A stretch of DNA of 64,000 bases from the NCBI GenBank assembly GCA_041394145.1, contig JAWKIW010000004.1, positions 124,001 to 188,000 of the forward strand. The letters run 5' to 3'. The notes under the pieces were generated by a model. That model worked only from the letters and a program-made list of their open reading frames with translations, was not told where the DNA came from and ran no database searches. Position numbers and translations under genes: made by a program. Position 1 is the stretch's first letter. Each line of letters begins with the position of its first letter. Of this stretch, positions 1 to 9,074 are shown in pieces. Source of the stretch: JAWKIW01 sp041394145. Its GTDB lineage: Bacteria > Actinomycetota > Acidimicrobiia > Acidimicrobiales > Acidimicrobilacustridaceae.

Positions 1-1284
1 CTGGGGCCACACCGTCAGGCCGTGGGGGTTGACCCCGACCTTGATGCGGCGGTCGAAGCGGCCGGCCACGGTGTCGAAGACGTAGACCTCGCCGTCGTAC
101 CGTCCACCGAGCCACAGCTGGGTGCCGTCCTCGGTGAGGTTGCCCATGTCGGGGCTGCCGCCGCCGGGGATGGGCCAGGTGGCGACCACCTGGCGGGTCG
201 CCATGTCGACGACGGCCACGCTGCCCTGGCCGTGGGGCGGTCCGCCGACGAGGTTCGTGCCACGGTTGACCACGTACAGCTTGGTGCCGTCGCGGCTGGG
301 GTACAGGCCGTGGGCGCCCACCCCGGTCGGGATGAAGCCGATCTGGCGGAACGTGGCGGCGTCGATCACGTAGATGCCGTCGCTCTGGAGGTCGGCGATG
401 AAGAACACCGAGCCATCGGCGGACAGGCGCACGTCCTGGGGCATCGAGTGGCCGCTGCGGGGGCGCTTGCCGCTGGGCGCCATGTCGACCCAGATCTTGT
501 CGACGACGGTGCGGCTGGCCATGTCGAACTTGATGAGCGACCCCTCGAACTCGCAGGTGGCGACGAAGAAGGAGAGGTCGGCCGAGTAGTCGAGGTGGTT
601 GAGCCCGGGGCACTGGGTCTGCACCGACGAGTGCGGCTCGAAGGTCTTGGCGTCGCGGAACGTGAACCGCTGGTTGCCCTCCTCGACGACGATCGCCTCC
701 GCGCCGTCGGGGGTGAAGTACAGGTTGTAGGGATCCTCCACCTTCAGCGGCTTGCCGGCCTTGCCGGTCCTCGGGTCGATGGGCGTGACCTGGTCGCCCC
801 GGCTGGCGATGGCGTACAGCGTGGACATGTCCCACGACGGGACGACGTGCTGGGACTCGGCCCCGGTCGGGAAGGTGTCGATGATCCGGTCGGTCGTGGG
901 GTCGATCACCATCGTCGTGCCCGACACCTCGTGGGGGACGTACACGAGGAACCGCGCCCCGGCGGTGTTGGGGTTGCGGTTGCCGGCGCGGATCTCGCCG
1001 TAGACGTTCACGAGCGGCTTGGCCGTGGTGGGCGGTGGCAGCGGCACGGTCGTGGGCGGCTCGGTGATCGGGGCGAGCGTCGTCGGGAGCGAGGTGGTGG
1101 TGGGCGCCGCCGTGGTGGTGGTCGGCGCCGCGGTGGTCGGGGCGGCCGTGGTGGGCGCGTCGGCGCGCACATCGGCGGGCTCGCCGCCCCCGCACGCGGC
1201 CACGGCGACCAGGCCGCCGACGGCGGCCACGACGACGGGCGCGAGGCGCCGGGTGCGGTATCGGTGGAGGTCGGGCGGTGGCAT
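1..1284 (-). CDS. YVTN-type beta-propeller lipoprotein (partial, runs off the window start)
   Basis: The ATG at 1284 opens a frame that stays open for all 428 visible codons to the window edge, so the C-terminus is missing. Residues 14-31 form a lipoprotein signal ending in the lipobox AVAAC (Cys31), followed by a Thr/Pro/Ala linker to about residue 90. The rest shows repeated propeller blades of the type D-x-(A/T)-T-x(4)-h-x(3)-P-x-G (for example DPTTDRIIDTFPTG and DAATFRQIGFIPTG), as in YVTN/surface-layer beta-propellers. The protein should sit on the outer face of the membrane; its ligand is unknown. It is divergent from sulfatase 1, with 140 bases between the two starts. Family confidence is good, function unknown. 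Confidence 0.8.
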   Translation of the reverse strand, partial: MPPPDLHRYRTRRLAPVVVAAVGGLVAVAACGGGEPADVRADAPTTAAPTTAAPTTTTAAPTTTSLPTTLAPITEPPTTVPLPPPTTAKPLVNVYGEIRAGNRNPNTAGARFLVYVPHEVSGTTMVIDPTTDRIIDTFPTGAESQHVVPSWDMSTLYAIASRGDQVTPIDPRTGKAGKPLKVEDPYNLYFTPDGAEAIVVEEGNQRFTFRDAKTFEPHSSVQTQCPGLNHLDYSADLSFFVATCEFEGSLIKFDMASRTVVDKIWVDMAPSGKRPRSGHSMPQDVRLSADGSVFFIADLQSDGIYVIDAATFRQIGFIPTGVGAHGLYPSRDGTKLYVVNRGTNLVGGPPHGQGSVAVVDMATRQVVATWPIPGGGSPDMGNLTEDGTQLWLGGRYDGEVYVFDTVAGRFDRRIKVGVNPHGLTVWPQ

Positions 1285-1410
1285 CGGGGGCGGGTGGGGA
1301 GATCGACCGAAGCGGAGTTCGTGCGTCAGCCTACGCGACCATCGTGCTCGGGTCCGGCCACCACCGCCGGGTGGTCGTCGGGCCGACCCGAACGACGGCA
1401 CGGCGTTGCG

Positions 1411-1416
1411 TAGAGT
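1411..1416 (+). promoter_or_regulatory. -10 element TAGAGT, leaderless type
   Basis: TAGAGT lies 8 nt before the GTG start of sulfatase 1 and there is no Shine-Dalgarno sequence in between, so transcription probably begins at or near the start codon. Confidence 0.5.
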
Positions 1417-1424
1417 CCGCCTCC

Positions 1425-2900
1425 GTGCCGTCGACCACCCGCCCGTTGGCCCTGCTCCTGCTCGTCGGCGCCCTCGCGGTGGCGCTGCCGGCGTGCTCGG
1501 GTGGCTCCGGGCCCTCGACCGCGGCTCCCGGCGGCTCGGCGACGTCGGGGGCCTCCACCGACCGGCCCAACGTCGTGGTCATCATGACCGACGACCAGAC
1601 GCTCGAGTCGATGCGGATGATGGACACCGTCAACCGCCGCCTCGCGGCGAACGGCGTCACGTTCTCCCGCTTCAGCGCCAGCTTCCCGTTGTGCTGCCCC
1701 GCCCGTGCCACCTACCTCACGGGGCAGTACTCCTCGAACAACGGCGTGCGCGACAACGTGGCGCCGCTGGGCGGCTTCAAGAAGCTCAAGGGCAACGAGA
1801 CGCTCCCGGTCTGGCTCCAGCGGGCGGGGTACTACACCGCCAGCGTCGGCAAGTACCTCAACGGCTGGGGTGAGGACGGCAACATCGCGCCACCACCGGG
1901 CTGGGACCACTGGTTCGGTCTCATCGACCCGACGACCTACCGCTACTTCGGCTACAGCGTGTCGGTCGATGGGCAGCGTCGGGACTACGGCACCGCCGAG
2001 GGCGACTACCAGACCGACGTGCTGGGTGCCGAGGTGGTCCGCACCATCGACGAGGCGGCCAGGGGCGACAAGCCCTTCTTCGTGTCCTTCACGCCCTTGG
2101 CGCCGCACCTCAGCTCGGGCGAGACGGCGGGGCTCGACTTCGCCTCCGACGAGGTCCCCACGGCCGTACCGGCGCCACGCGACGCCACTCGGTTCGCCGA
2201 CGCCGAGCTGCCCACGTCGCCCGCCTTCGACCAGGCTGACGTGTCGGCGTCACCGGACTTCGTGCGCAACCGCCTGCTGATCACCAACCCGATCCGGCGC
2301 TCGGTGCGCACCGCCTATCGCAAGGAGCTGGCCACGCTCGTCGCAGTGGACGAATGGGTCGGCCGCATCCTCGACCAGCTCGACCGGTCCGGCGTGGCCG
2401 ACCGCACCGCCGTGCTGTTCACCTCCGACAACGGCCTCTTCCACGGCGAGCACCGGATCCCGAACGGCAAGGTGTTCCTGTACGAACCGGCGACCCAGGT
2501 TCCCCTCGTCATCGCCGGGCCGGGGTTCCCGGCCGGCACGGTCGTCGATCGCGCCACCGCGCAGGTCGATCTGGCGCCGACGATCCTGGCGATCGCCGGC
2601 GGCTCGCCCGGGTTGGCGCTCGACGGCGCCGATCTGCGAGCCATGGCGCAGGAACCGACCCTGAACCGCAGCCGGGGCGTGCTGCTCGACAACCAGCTCG
2701 GCGGGGGTCGGAGCCACAGCGAGGGGATCCACACCGACCGCTACGTGTACCTGGAGCACTCGAGCGGCGATCGCGAGCTGTACGACCTCGCCCTCGACCC
2801 CGACCAGGTCACCAACCAGGTCGGTGATCCTATCGGGTCATCCAGACCCAGCTCGCTCAGCGGCTCAACCGGCTCGGACCTGTGCCGGATCCTCGTGTGA
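1425..2900 (+). CDS. Sulfatase lipoprotein 1 (N-acetylglucosamine-6-sulfatase-like), C-terminus frameshifted
   Basis: Secreted sulfatase of the alkaline-phosphatase superfamily. The GTG at 1425 gives a signal peptide with lipobox LPAC (Cys24). Metal-site motif VVVIMTDDQT follows, then C90-C91-P92-A93-R94, a C-x-P-x-R formylglycine site with Ala where Ser is usual, and SDNGLFHGEHR near the C-terminal metal/substrate site. It is closely related to the sulfatase at 18249, sharing long blocks around GKYLNGWGEDGN and PPPGWDHWFGLIDP. After the segment ending NQVGDP (about 2828) the frame departs from the paralogue; homologous sequence (LAQRLNRL, then TCAGSSC) continues in the other two frames, implying two single-base losses. 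Activity needs a formylglycine-generating enzyme encoded elsewhere. Confidence 0.85.
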   Translation: MPSTTRPLALLLLVGALAVALPACSGGSGPSTAAPGGSATSGASTDRPNVVVIMTDDQTLESMRMMDTVNRRLAANGVTFSRFSASFPLCCPARATYLTGQYSSNNGVRDNVAPLGGFKKLKGNETLPVWLQRAGYYTASVGKYLNGWGEDGNIAPPPGWDHWFGLIDPTTYRYFGYSVSVDGQRRDYGTAEGDYQTDVLGAEVVRTIDEAARGDKPFFVSFTPLAPHLSSGETAGLDFASDEVPTAVPAPRDATRFADAELPTSPAFDQADVSASPDFVRNRLLITNPIRRSVRTAYRKELATLVAVDEWVGRILDQLDRSGVADRTAVLFTSDNGLFHGEHRIPNGKVFLYEPATQVPLVIAGPGFPAGTVVDRATAQVDLAPTILAIAGGSPGLALDGADLRAMAQEPTLNRSRGVLLDNQLGGGRSHSEGIHTDRYVYLEHSSGDRELYDLALDPDQVTNQVGDPIGSSRPSSLSGSTGSDLCRILV

Positions 2901-3448
2901 GGGCTCGGTGGCGTCGAGGCGCCTCGCCCGACGCCCCCCGGACCGAGCCCGGACCAGGCGTCGGCACCGGAGCCGCCCGCGGACGCCCGGACCGCTCCGG
3001 CCGTCCCGGCCGACCAGCGAAGCCGCTGCGCTGGCGAAGGCCGTCGGCGGGGCGCTGGCCTTGTCGTCGCCCGAGCAGGAGTGCCTGTCGGGCGCCCTGC
3101 AGCGCACGCCGGAGCTGTTCGGCACCGACGCCGTGGTCCTCCTGCAGAACGCCCCGGCCCTCGCCGCCCTCCTCGCCGGCATCCAGGGGTGCGCGTCCGC
3201 GGAGCGCCTCGCCAACGGGCTCAGCCGGCTGCTGCCCTTCTTCGTCGGCGATCAGGTGCCGAAGGACCAGCGCACCTGCTTGGCCACCACCATGGCCGGG
3301 CTGTCCGCCGACGATCTGCTCGCCGTGCTGCGCGTCTTCTACGACGTCAGCGCCGCCGCCGGCGCGGCCCAGGTGGCGCAGGCCCAGGCGCTGGTGGGCG
3401 ACTGTGGGGTCGACCTGGCGCCGTCGTCGGTCCCTGACGCCGCCTCCC
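2901..3448 (+). pseudogene. Ala/Leu-rich two-repeat protein segment, frame-broken
   Basis: Coding-like sequence split between frames. A Pro/Ala linker (PRPTPPGPSPDQ, near 2925-3015) lies in one frame; an Ala/Leu-rich domain (about 3020-3440) follows in another. The domain has two copies of a Cys-bounded unit: CLSGALQRTPELF to GIQGC, then CLATTMAGLSADD to VGDC. No convincing start was found, because the stretch runs straight on from the damaged end of sulfatase 1; it may be a separate secreted protein whose N-terminus is scrambled, or an extension of the sulfatase. Family not recognised. Boundaries are approximate. Confidence 0.4.
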
Positions 3449-3482
3449 GCGGGCCGTGGGGGAGCCCCGTCGTCCGCCGGGA

Positions 3483-3979
3483 TCAGTCGGGCAGGTCCGC
3501 CAGCCAGTGCTCGCCGGCGGCGAACTCGTCGAGGAGCTGCTGCTCGACGTCGGCCTTGCCCAGCTCGCCAGCTTGCCGCCGATGAGCGGGATGTTGACGT
3601 CGACGGACACGCTCACCTCGTAGGTCGTCCGATCGCCGTCGGGGGTCAGCTTCGTCGTGCCCCGGACCTCGATCGGCGCGCCCTTGGCCTCCACCGTGTA
3701 GCTCCCCGAGCACGTGCCGTCGTCGTGGCGCCGCCAGTCGTCGACGGACACGACGGTGTTGGTGAAGCTTGAGCACCCGCTTGGCGAACCCGGGCACCTC
3801 GACGGTGACCAGGCGGCGGATGGTGAGCAGCAGGCGGTCATCGTGCTGCTGGCAGTCGACGACCTCGACGTCGCGGTGGCCATGCGCGTGAACTTCGCGA
3901 CGTGGGACGCCGGGTCGTGGAACATGGCCCAGACCCGGTCGATCGGTGCGTCGAAGACGTGGGTGCCCCGGACCTCCAT
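3483..3979 (-). pseudogene. DUF2505 (SRPBCC-fold) protein, three frame switches
   Basis: Pieces in three frames join into one protein of about 165 residues typical of the DUF2505 family: the start MEVRGTHVFDAPIDRVWAMF at 3979, then DVEVVDCQQHDDRLLLTIRR, then SVDDWRRHDDGTCSGSY and IEVRGTTKLTPDGDRTTYEV, then DVEQQLLDEFAAGEHW to the stop at 3483. START-like SRPBCC proteins bind hydrophobic ligands; the substrate here is unknown. The switches fall near 3880, 3770 and 3565. Because every piece is conserved and in the right order, base-calling indels explain it better than decay. Confidence 0.7.
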
Positions 3980-4160
3980 CGCTCGCCCTCCTGCGGTCGC
4001 TCCGGGTCAGCATCGCATGCTTGCACCGGGCCGGGTCGCGAGGCGACGGCGGGCGCGTGGCTGCTGCCCTCGTGGGCGCCCATCGCTCGGTGCCCCGGAT
4101 GCGCCGCAGGACGCTTCGAGCCCCTCCGCCGCGGCGACGCTCGTCGGTGCGGCCCGGGGC

Positions 4161-5566
4161 TCAGGGCGTGATGCGGCCGAGGCCGGCCCGCCGCGGCGGG
4201 AGCCGCGTGACGGGCACCGAGGGAGGCGGAGCCGAGCAGCACCAGCCCGACCGCGCTGAGCACGAGCCCGATCGTCTCGGTGCCGGTGCGAGGCAGCAGC
4301 GCTGCCGGCGTGGCCAGTGCCGGTGTCGGTGCCGTCGGCGTGGGCGTCGGCGTGGGCGTGGGCGGCCCGCCCGGGGTCGTGGTCGCCGGGATCGTCGTGG
4401 ACGCTGGCGGTGCCGCGGTGGTCGCGGTGGTCGTGGTGGTCGGCGGCGCGCTGGTGGTCGGTGGTGTCGTCGCCGGCGGGTTGGTCGCCGGCGGTGCGGT
4501 GGTCGTGGTGGTCGGTGGTGTCGTTGCCGGCGGGATGGTCGCCGGCGGTGCCGCGGTGGTCGTGGTGGTCGGTGGTGCGGTGTCGTGGTGGTCGGTGGTG
4601 CGGTGGTCGTGGTGCTCGGTGGTGCGGTGGTGGTCGGTGGTGCGGTGGTCGTCGTGGGCGGCGCCAGCTCGGTGGCGGCGGACACGGCGAGCCCGCCGGG
4701 CAGGCGACCCGCTGCGCGGCGGCGGTGGTGGAGGCGAAGGCGGACAACAGGGTCGGGGACCCCGGCCAGCGCAACGAACCACGCCGCGGCGGGGCCGCCG
4801 GCGAGCTCCACCGCGGCGGTCCCATCCGTGCCGGTGTGGGTGGCGTCGGCAGCGAGGCGGGCTCCGTCGGCCTTGAACGTGACGGGGGCACCGGCGACCG
4901 GGGCACCGGCGCCGTCGGTCAGGGTGGCCACGAGGCGGCCGGTGCGCTCCGGGCCCGGGCCGGTTCGAGCACGGCGGCGAGCCGGAGGGCGAACGGTGCG
5001 CGGTGGTGCCGGTGGGCGAGCGCCTCGGCGCGGATCGCCTGCGCCCGGCGCACCAGCGCCGCCTCCTGCCCCCGAAGCCGGCGAGGTGCTCGGTGGTGAG
5101 CCGGTCGACCTGCAGGGCGCCGAACGGGTAGCGGGCACCCATGAGGTCGTGGAGCACGAGCATGACCGCCGCCGCCTCGACGGGGTCGGCGGCGGTGTGC
5201 ATGGTGGCGGCCCAGGCCATGGCGGCCTTGGTGTCGGCGGACGCGTCGGCCACCGGGGTCGGGGCGTAGGCGAGGGCCGGGTCGGGGGCGCAGGCCGTGA
5301 TCGATGCACCAGCCGACCCCGAGGTCGCCGAGGGCGTAGCTGCCGTACCAGCTCGTCCAGCCCAAGACGGTGGCGGTGAACCCGGCGTGGTGCTGGACGG
5401 CAGCCAGCGCCGGGTCGGGCCCCGGGCCGGCGCCGTGCACGACCAGGCCCACCACGGCGAGCACCAGTCCGGTGACCGCCCCGAGGCGCTCCGATGGCCG
5501 ACGACGGCGACCCTGCGGGGGCGCCGGGGAGCGGACGACGCAGGACCTGGGGGTGGTGGAGGACAT
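4161..5566 (-). pseudogene. LPXTG-anchored surface protein with Thr/Pro stalk, multiple frame switches
   Basis: Start ATG 5566 is preceded by GAGAGGTG. A hydrophobic segment (residues 28-45) is followed by an extracellular domain containing YGSYALGDLGVGWCIDHG, then (second frame) AAMAWAATMHTAADP and VLHDLMGARYPFGALQVDRL, then QEAALVRRAQAIRAEALAH, then an Ig-like segment RLVATLTDGAGAPVAGAPV. A long Thr/Pro stalk (4380-4690) ends in the sortase signal LPRTG (4282-4296), a hydrophobic stretch and a basic tail stopping at 4161. About seven frame switches (near 5290, 5080, 4970, 4755, 4705, 4570 and 4220) are needed. Sortase would covalently attach it to peptidoglycan. The N-terminal domain resembles WCID-containing surface domains of other actinobacteria; ligand unknown. 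Confidence 0.65.
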
Positions 5567-5724
5567 CGGCCGCACCTCTCGGGCAGGAGATCGAGGGGGC
5601 CGGGTGCCCGGCGAGCCGTCGTGCCGCACGACGGTGCAGGCGGGATCCTATCCAGTTGTTTCCCGTATTTTCGATGTCATCCGTGTCACACGGGCCCGGG
5701 ACCGCCGGCGAGAGACGTCGCCCG

Positions 5725-6204
5725 TCAGGCGGTCGGTGACGCCGGGCGGACGGTGTAGACGAGGGTGCCCGTGGCCGCCGGCGTCCCCGATGCGGTCCGC
5801 ACGGCTGCCTCGCAGAACACCGTCGACCGGCCCCGTTGCACCACCCATCCCTCGGCGACGGCATCCTCGTCGCGCACGGCGCCGAGGTACTGCACCTGCA
5901 TCGACACCGTGAACATGACGGGGATCTCGTCGTAGGCGCCCCCGACGGCGGGCACGACCACGGTGTCGACCAGCGTGGCGAGGGCACCGCCGTGCAGCAC
6001 GCCGGCAGGCTGGGCCAGCTCCGACCGCCAGGGCAGGCGCATCCGGGCGTACCCGAGGCGGATCTCCTCGACGACGAGCCCGACGAAGGACGGGAAGTAC
6101 ACCCGGTCCCACCGACCGAACCGCGACCACCGCTCGGCGCGCTCGGCCGGCAGCGGCGGGAACCTGGAGGGGTCGGGCGTGGTGAGCAGCGCGGTGTCGG
6201 GCAT
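5725..6204 (-). CDS. PaaI-family hotdog thioesterase
   Basis: A 159-residue single-domain hotdog protein, the usual length for PaaI/YbgC-type acyl-CoA thioesterases. The family core appears as LAQPAGVLHGGALATLVDT, where H-G-G lies at the start of the long central helix and the following Asp is near the catalytic position. Such enzymes hydrolyse acyl- or aryl-CoA in the cytoplasm. It has its own promoter (TAGCCT 6 nt before the ATG) and no obvious operon partner. A second PaaI-type protein is encoded at 30703. Confidence 0.85.
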   Translation of the reverse strand: MPDTALLTTPDPSRFPPLPAERAERWSRFGRWDRVYFPSFVGLVVEEIRLGYARMRLPWRSELAQPAGVLHGGALATLVDTVVVPAVGGAYDEIPVMFTVSMQVQYLGAVRDEDAVAEGWVVQRGRSTVFCEAAVRTASGTPAATGTLVYTVRPASPTA

Positions 6205-6210
6205 GCGCGG

Positions 6211-6216
6211 AGGCTA
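6211..6216 (-). promoter_or_regulatory. -10 element TAGCCT, leaderless type
   Basis: On the minus strand TAGCCT ends 6 nt before the thioesterase ATG at 6204, with no ribosome-binding site between them. Confidence 0.5.
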
Positions 6217-6319
6217 CCGATGGCCCGGGTCGGGCCCGTCGGTCGCTCGTCGAACCCCACGACGGCGTGACCGCCCGAGGAGTCGGCCCGGCGCGCCGCC
6301 GAGGGGCGGGGACGTGGCC

Positions 6320-7804
6320 CTAGCGGTCGGGGTCGGTGTCGCGACCGGGCGGGGGATCCGCCTGCTCGTCGCGGACGCGGGCGTACGCGCCCCGGACCTG
6401 GTCGCGGTGCTCGACCTGGGGCCCCGGTTCGACGGTGACGGCCTCGTCGCCCGCCCAGGCTCGGGCCACCTCGACGGGGTCACGCTCGAGGAGCACGGCC
6501 GCAGCCTTCACGCACGCCCCCGCGGCCACGTGCTCGTCGCCGGCGGGGAGCGTGACGGGCCGCCCCGTCAGGTCGGCTACGACCTGGCGCACGGCGGCGC
6601 TCCGGGCCCCGCCGCCGACCAGGACGAGGCGGCCGGCATCGGCGATCGGGACGCCCGCCGCCACGAGCGCGTCGAGGCCGTCGAGCAGCCCGCAGACGAC
6701 GCCCTCCACCGCGGCGCGGGCCAGGGCGGCCCGGCTCACGTCGGGTCGCAGGCCGGTCAGGGTGCCGGTGGCGTCGGGGCGGTTCGGGGTGCGCTCCCCG
6801 GCGAGGTAGGGGAGCAGCACCAGGCCCTCGGCGCCGGCGGGGGCCGTGAGCGCCAGCTGGTCGAACGACGCGTGGTCGACGGCCAGCAGCCGGGCCACGG
6901 CGTCGAGGACGAGGGCGGCGTTGAGCGTGCAGACCAGCGGGAGGAAGCGCCCGGTGGCGTCGGCGAAGCCGGCGACGGCACCGGATGCGTCGGCGGTCGG
7001 GGTGGGCGAGGTGGCGAACACGGTGCCCGAGGTGCCGACCGAGATGGCGACGTCGCCGCCTGCGAGGCCCACGCCGAGTGCTGCAGCCATGTTGTCCCCG
7101 GTGCCCGGGCCGACGAGGGCGCCGGCGCGCAGGCCCAGCTGGTCGGCGGCCCAGGGGGTGAGCGGGCCGGCGGGCTCGGTCGGGCCGAGCACGGTGGGCA
7201 GTGCACCCACCCAGCCGCCGGGGCGAGGCGCGGCCAGATCGAGCAGGTCCGGTCGCCAGCGCCCGGTGGCCGGCGACCAGTACCCGGTGCCCGACGCGTC
7301 GCCCCGATCGGTCACCGCCCGGCCCGTGAGCTGGTGGGTCAGCCAGTCGTGGGGCAGCAGCAGCGTGGCCAGCCGATCGAGGACCTCCGGCTCGTGCTCG
7401 GCCAGCCACGCCACCTTCGTGACCGTGAACGACGCGACCGGCACCGACCCGCAGGCCTCCGACCAGCCGGCGGGGCCGAGCCGCGCCACGAGCCGGCGGG
7501 CGTCGGGGGCCGATTCGGTGTCGTTCCAGAGCTTCGCCGGCCGCAGCACGGTGCCGGCGTCGTCGAGGGCCACCAACCCGTGCTGCTGCCCGGCGACGGC
7601 CAGGGCGGCGACGTCGTCGACGCCGGCGTCGAACACGGCCCGGGCCAGCGCCGCCCACCATGCCGCGGGGTCCTGCTCGGCGCGGGGCGGCGACACCGGC
7701 GCGTGGGGCGCGCGGCCGGCGGCGACCAGCTCGCCGGTGTCGACGTCGCGGACCTCGACCTTGGTGGCCTGGGTCGAGGAGTCGACCCCGAGCACGAGTG
7801 GCAT
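6320..7804 (-). CDS. xylB: Xylulokinase
   Basis: A 494-residue FGGY-family carbohydrate kinase, normal length for D-xylulose kinase (ATP plus D-xylulose to xylulose 5-phosphate). The N-terminal phosphate motif LGVDSSTQATKVEVRD, the AGQQHGLVALDD motif that corresponds to the xylulokinase GQMHG signature, and the C-terminal ATP motif SVGTSGTVFAT are all present. ATG 7804 follows a strong GGAGGAGG. No xylose isomerase, transporter or regulator adjoins it, so the substrate is assigned from sequence family only. Confidence 0.85.
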   Translation of the reverse strand: MPLVLGVDSSTQATKVEVRDVDTGELVAAGRAPHAPVSPPRAEQDPAAWWAALARAVFDAGVDDVAALAVAGQQHGLVALDDAGTVLRPAKLWNDTESAPDARRLVARLGPAGWSEACGSVPVASFTVTKVAWLAEHEPEVLDRLATLLLPHDWLTHQLTGRAVTDRGDASGTGYWSPATGRWRPDLLDLAAPRPGGWVGALPTVLGPTEPAGPLTPWAADQLGLRAGALVGPGTGDNMAAALGVGLAGGDVAISVGTSGTVFATSPTPTADASGAVAGFADATGRFLPLVCTLNAALVLDAVARLLAVDHASFDQLALTAPAGAEGLVLLPYLAGERTPNRPDATGTLTGLRPDVSRAALARAAVEGVVCGLLDGLDALVAAGVPIADAGRLVLVGGGARSAAVRQVVADLTGRPVTLPAGDEHVAAGACVKAAAVLLERDPVEVARAWAGDEAVTVEPGPQVEHRDQVRGAYARVRDEQADPPPGRDTDPDR

Positions 7805-7873
7805 GGTCCTCCTCCGGTGCGCCGACGTCGGGACCTGCGCCGTCGCCGACGCCGTCGGGTCCCGGTCGGCAGG

Positions 7874-8905
7874 CTAGGTGAGGCCCCAGGCCTCGAGCGT
7901 CGCCCGGACCTCGTCGAGCACCACCGGGGCCAGCGCGCCCTCGAGCCCCTCGAGGTAGTCGTCGAGGAAGGGGAAGACCTGCAGGGTCCACCGGCTGAAC
8001 ATGCCGTCGTCCATCCAGGCGGCGGAATCCGCAGTGATCCCCTCGACCTCCCATCGTCCCCGGGCGCAGTCGCGGCGCAGGTAGGACCAGGTCGTGACGT
8101 TGGCGAACGCCCGTCCCAGGCGGGCGAGCGCGGGCACGACGAGCGAACCGAGCAGTGGGTCGCGCCCGGCGATGTGGGCGGCCGGGTGCAGCCGAGCGAC
8201 CTCGGGCCATCGCAGGTCGTGCCCCGGCGTGCGGCGGTGCAGCTCGGCGGTGACGGCGTCGAGCCACTGCAGCGCCCACAGCTCGCCCACGTCGTGGGAC
8301 GCAGGCGCAGTGGGCAGCCCGAGCATGCGCCGCAGCACGTCGTCGGCCCGGCCGGTGGGCTCGCCCGGCGCCGACGGCAACGGGTGGATCTCACCGTCGA
8401 AGGGCTGGACCACGGCGGCGCTGGCGCCCCGGCGGCCGACGACGTGCACGAACAGCACCCGACCGGTGGTCGCGCCCCGGCGGGCGCGCGCGGCGTCGAG
8501 GGGGCCCTCGGCGAGGGCGTAGGTGCGGCCGGTGGCGACCAGCGCCAAGGCGTCCCAGTCCTCGGGGACGGTCGCGCCCACGAGGTCGGCCACGGGGTCG
8601 GGGCCGTCGAGGGGACGCACGGCGACCTCGTCGGTCGTCGACGACAGGCCCACGACGACGGGTGGGTCGAGCTCGGGGACCAGGCCCGTGAGCTCGACGA
8701 GGTTGCGGGCGACCACCGCGAGCTCGTCGGGGTCGTGGTCGCCGTGTGGGGTGCGGGGCTCGTCGGGGTCGTGGTCGCGGCGTGGGGTGCTGGGCTCGTC
8801 GGGGTCGTGGTCGCGGCGTGGGGTGCAGGGCTCGTCGGGGTCGTGGTCGCCGCGTGGGGTGCAGGGCTCGTCGGGCGCGGGGTCGGGCGACGGGAACGGG
8901 TGCAT
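7874..8905 (-). CDS. Hypothetical protein with N-terminal 12-residue tandem repeats
   Basis: Not recognised. ATG 8905 is preferred because GGAGG precedes it by 7 nt; an upstream in-frame start would add 40 Arg-rich residues. Residues about 10-60 are four imperfect copies of DEP-(C/S/R)-TP-(R/H)-(G/R)-DHDP, an acidic, Pro-rich and probably disordered tail. The remaining 280 residues form a soluble alpha/beta domain with no signal peptide or membrane segment, ending WTLQVFPFLDDYLEGLEG. It lies 170 bases downstream of the methyltransferase-nuclease operon on the same strand and could be its last gene, but the gap and own ribosome-binding site leave this open. Confidence 0.7.
   Translation of the reverse strand: MHPFPSPDPAPDEPCTPRGDHDPDEPCTPRRDHDPDEPSTPRRDHDPDEPRTPHGDHDPDELAVVARNLVELTGLVPELDPPVVVGLSSTTDEVAVRPLDGPDPVADLVGATVPEDWDALALVATGRTYALAEGPLDAARARRGATTGRVLFVHVVGRRGASAAVVQPFDGEIHPLPSAPGEPTGRADDVLRRMLGLPTAPASHDVGELWALQWLDAVTAELHRRTPGHDLRWPEVARLHPAAHIAGRDPLLGSLVVPALARLGRAFANVTTWSYLRRDCARGRWEVEGITADSAAWMDDGMFSRWTLQVFPFLDDYLEGLEGALAPVVLDEVRATLEAWGLT
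8723..8881. repeat. 36-bp tandem repeat, about 4.4 copies, inside a coding region
   Basis: Copies start at 8723, 8759, 8795 and 8831, with a partial copy at 8867. Each encodes 12 residues on the minus strand. Copies differ at one to four positions, so this is an in-frame coding minisatellite. Confidence 0.85.
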
Positions 8906-9074
8906 GGCGATGCCTCCGGGTGCGGGTCGGGTGGAGGCGATCGCGAGGTTCCGATGCCGTCGTCGGGCGCTCGCCCGGCGGCGTCGGCGGTGGGGCGGGG
9001 GATCGCGATCCCGCGCCGGCATCATGGCAGTCGCCGCGGCCGGGGGGAAGGGCTGAGTGCGGGACGGCCGCCGA

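Noticed and set aside
2880..2900. Selenocysteine read-through at the TGA ending sulfatase 1 (selD is in the window)
   Set aside because: The frame is already wrong before this codon, and no stem-loop resembling a bacterial SECIS follows.
4380..4690. Simple-sequence repeat or non-coding satellite
   Set aside because: On the minus strand it encodes the Thr/Pro stalk of the LPXTG protein.
8723..8881. Possible CRISPR array
   Set aside because: Direct repeats are contiguous with no spacers and lie in frame inside a gene, so a coding minisatellite.
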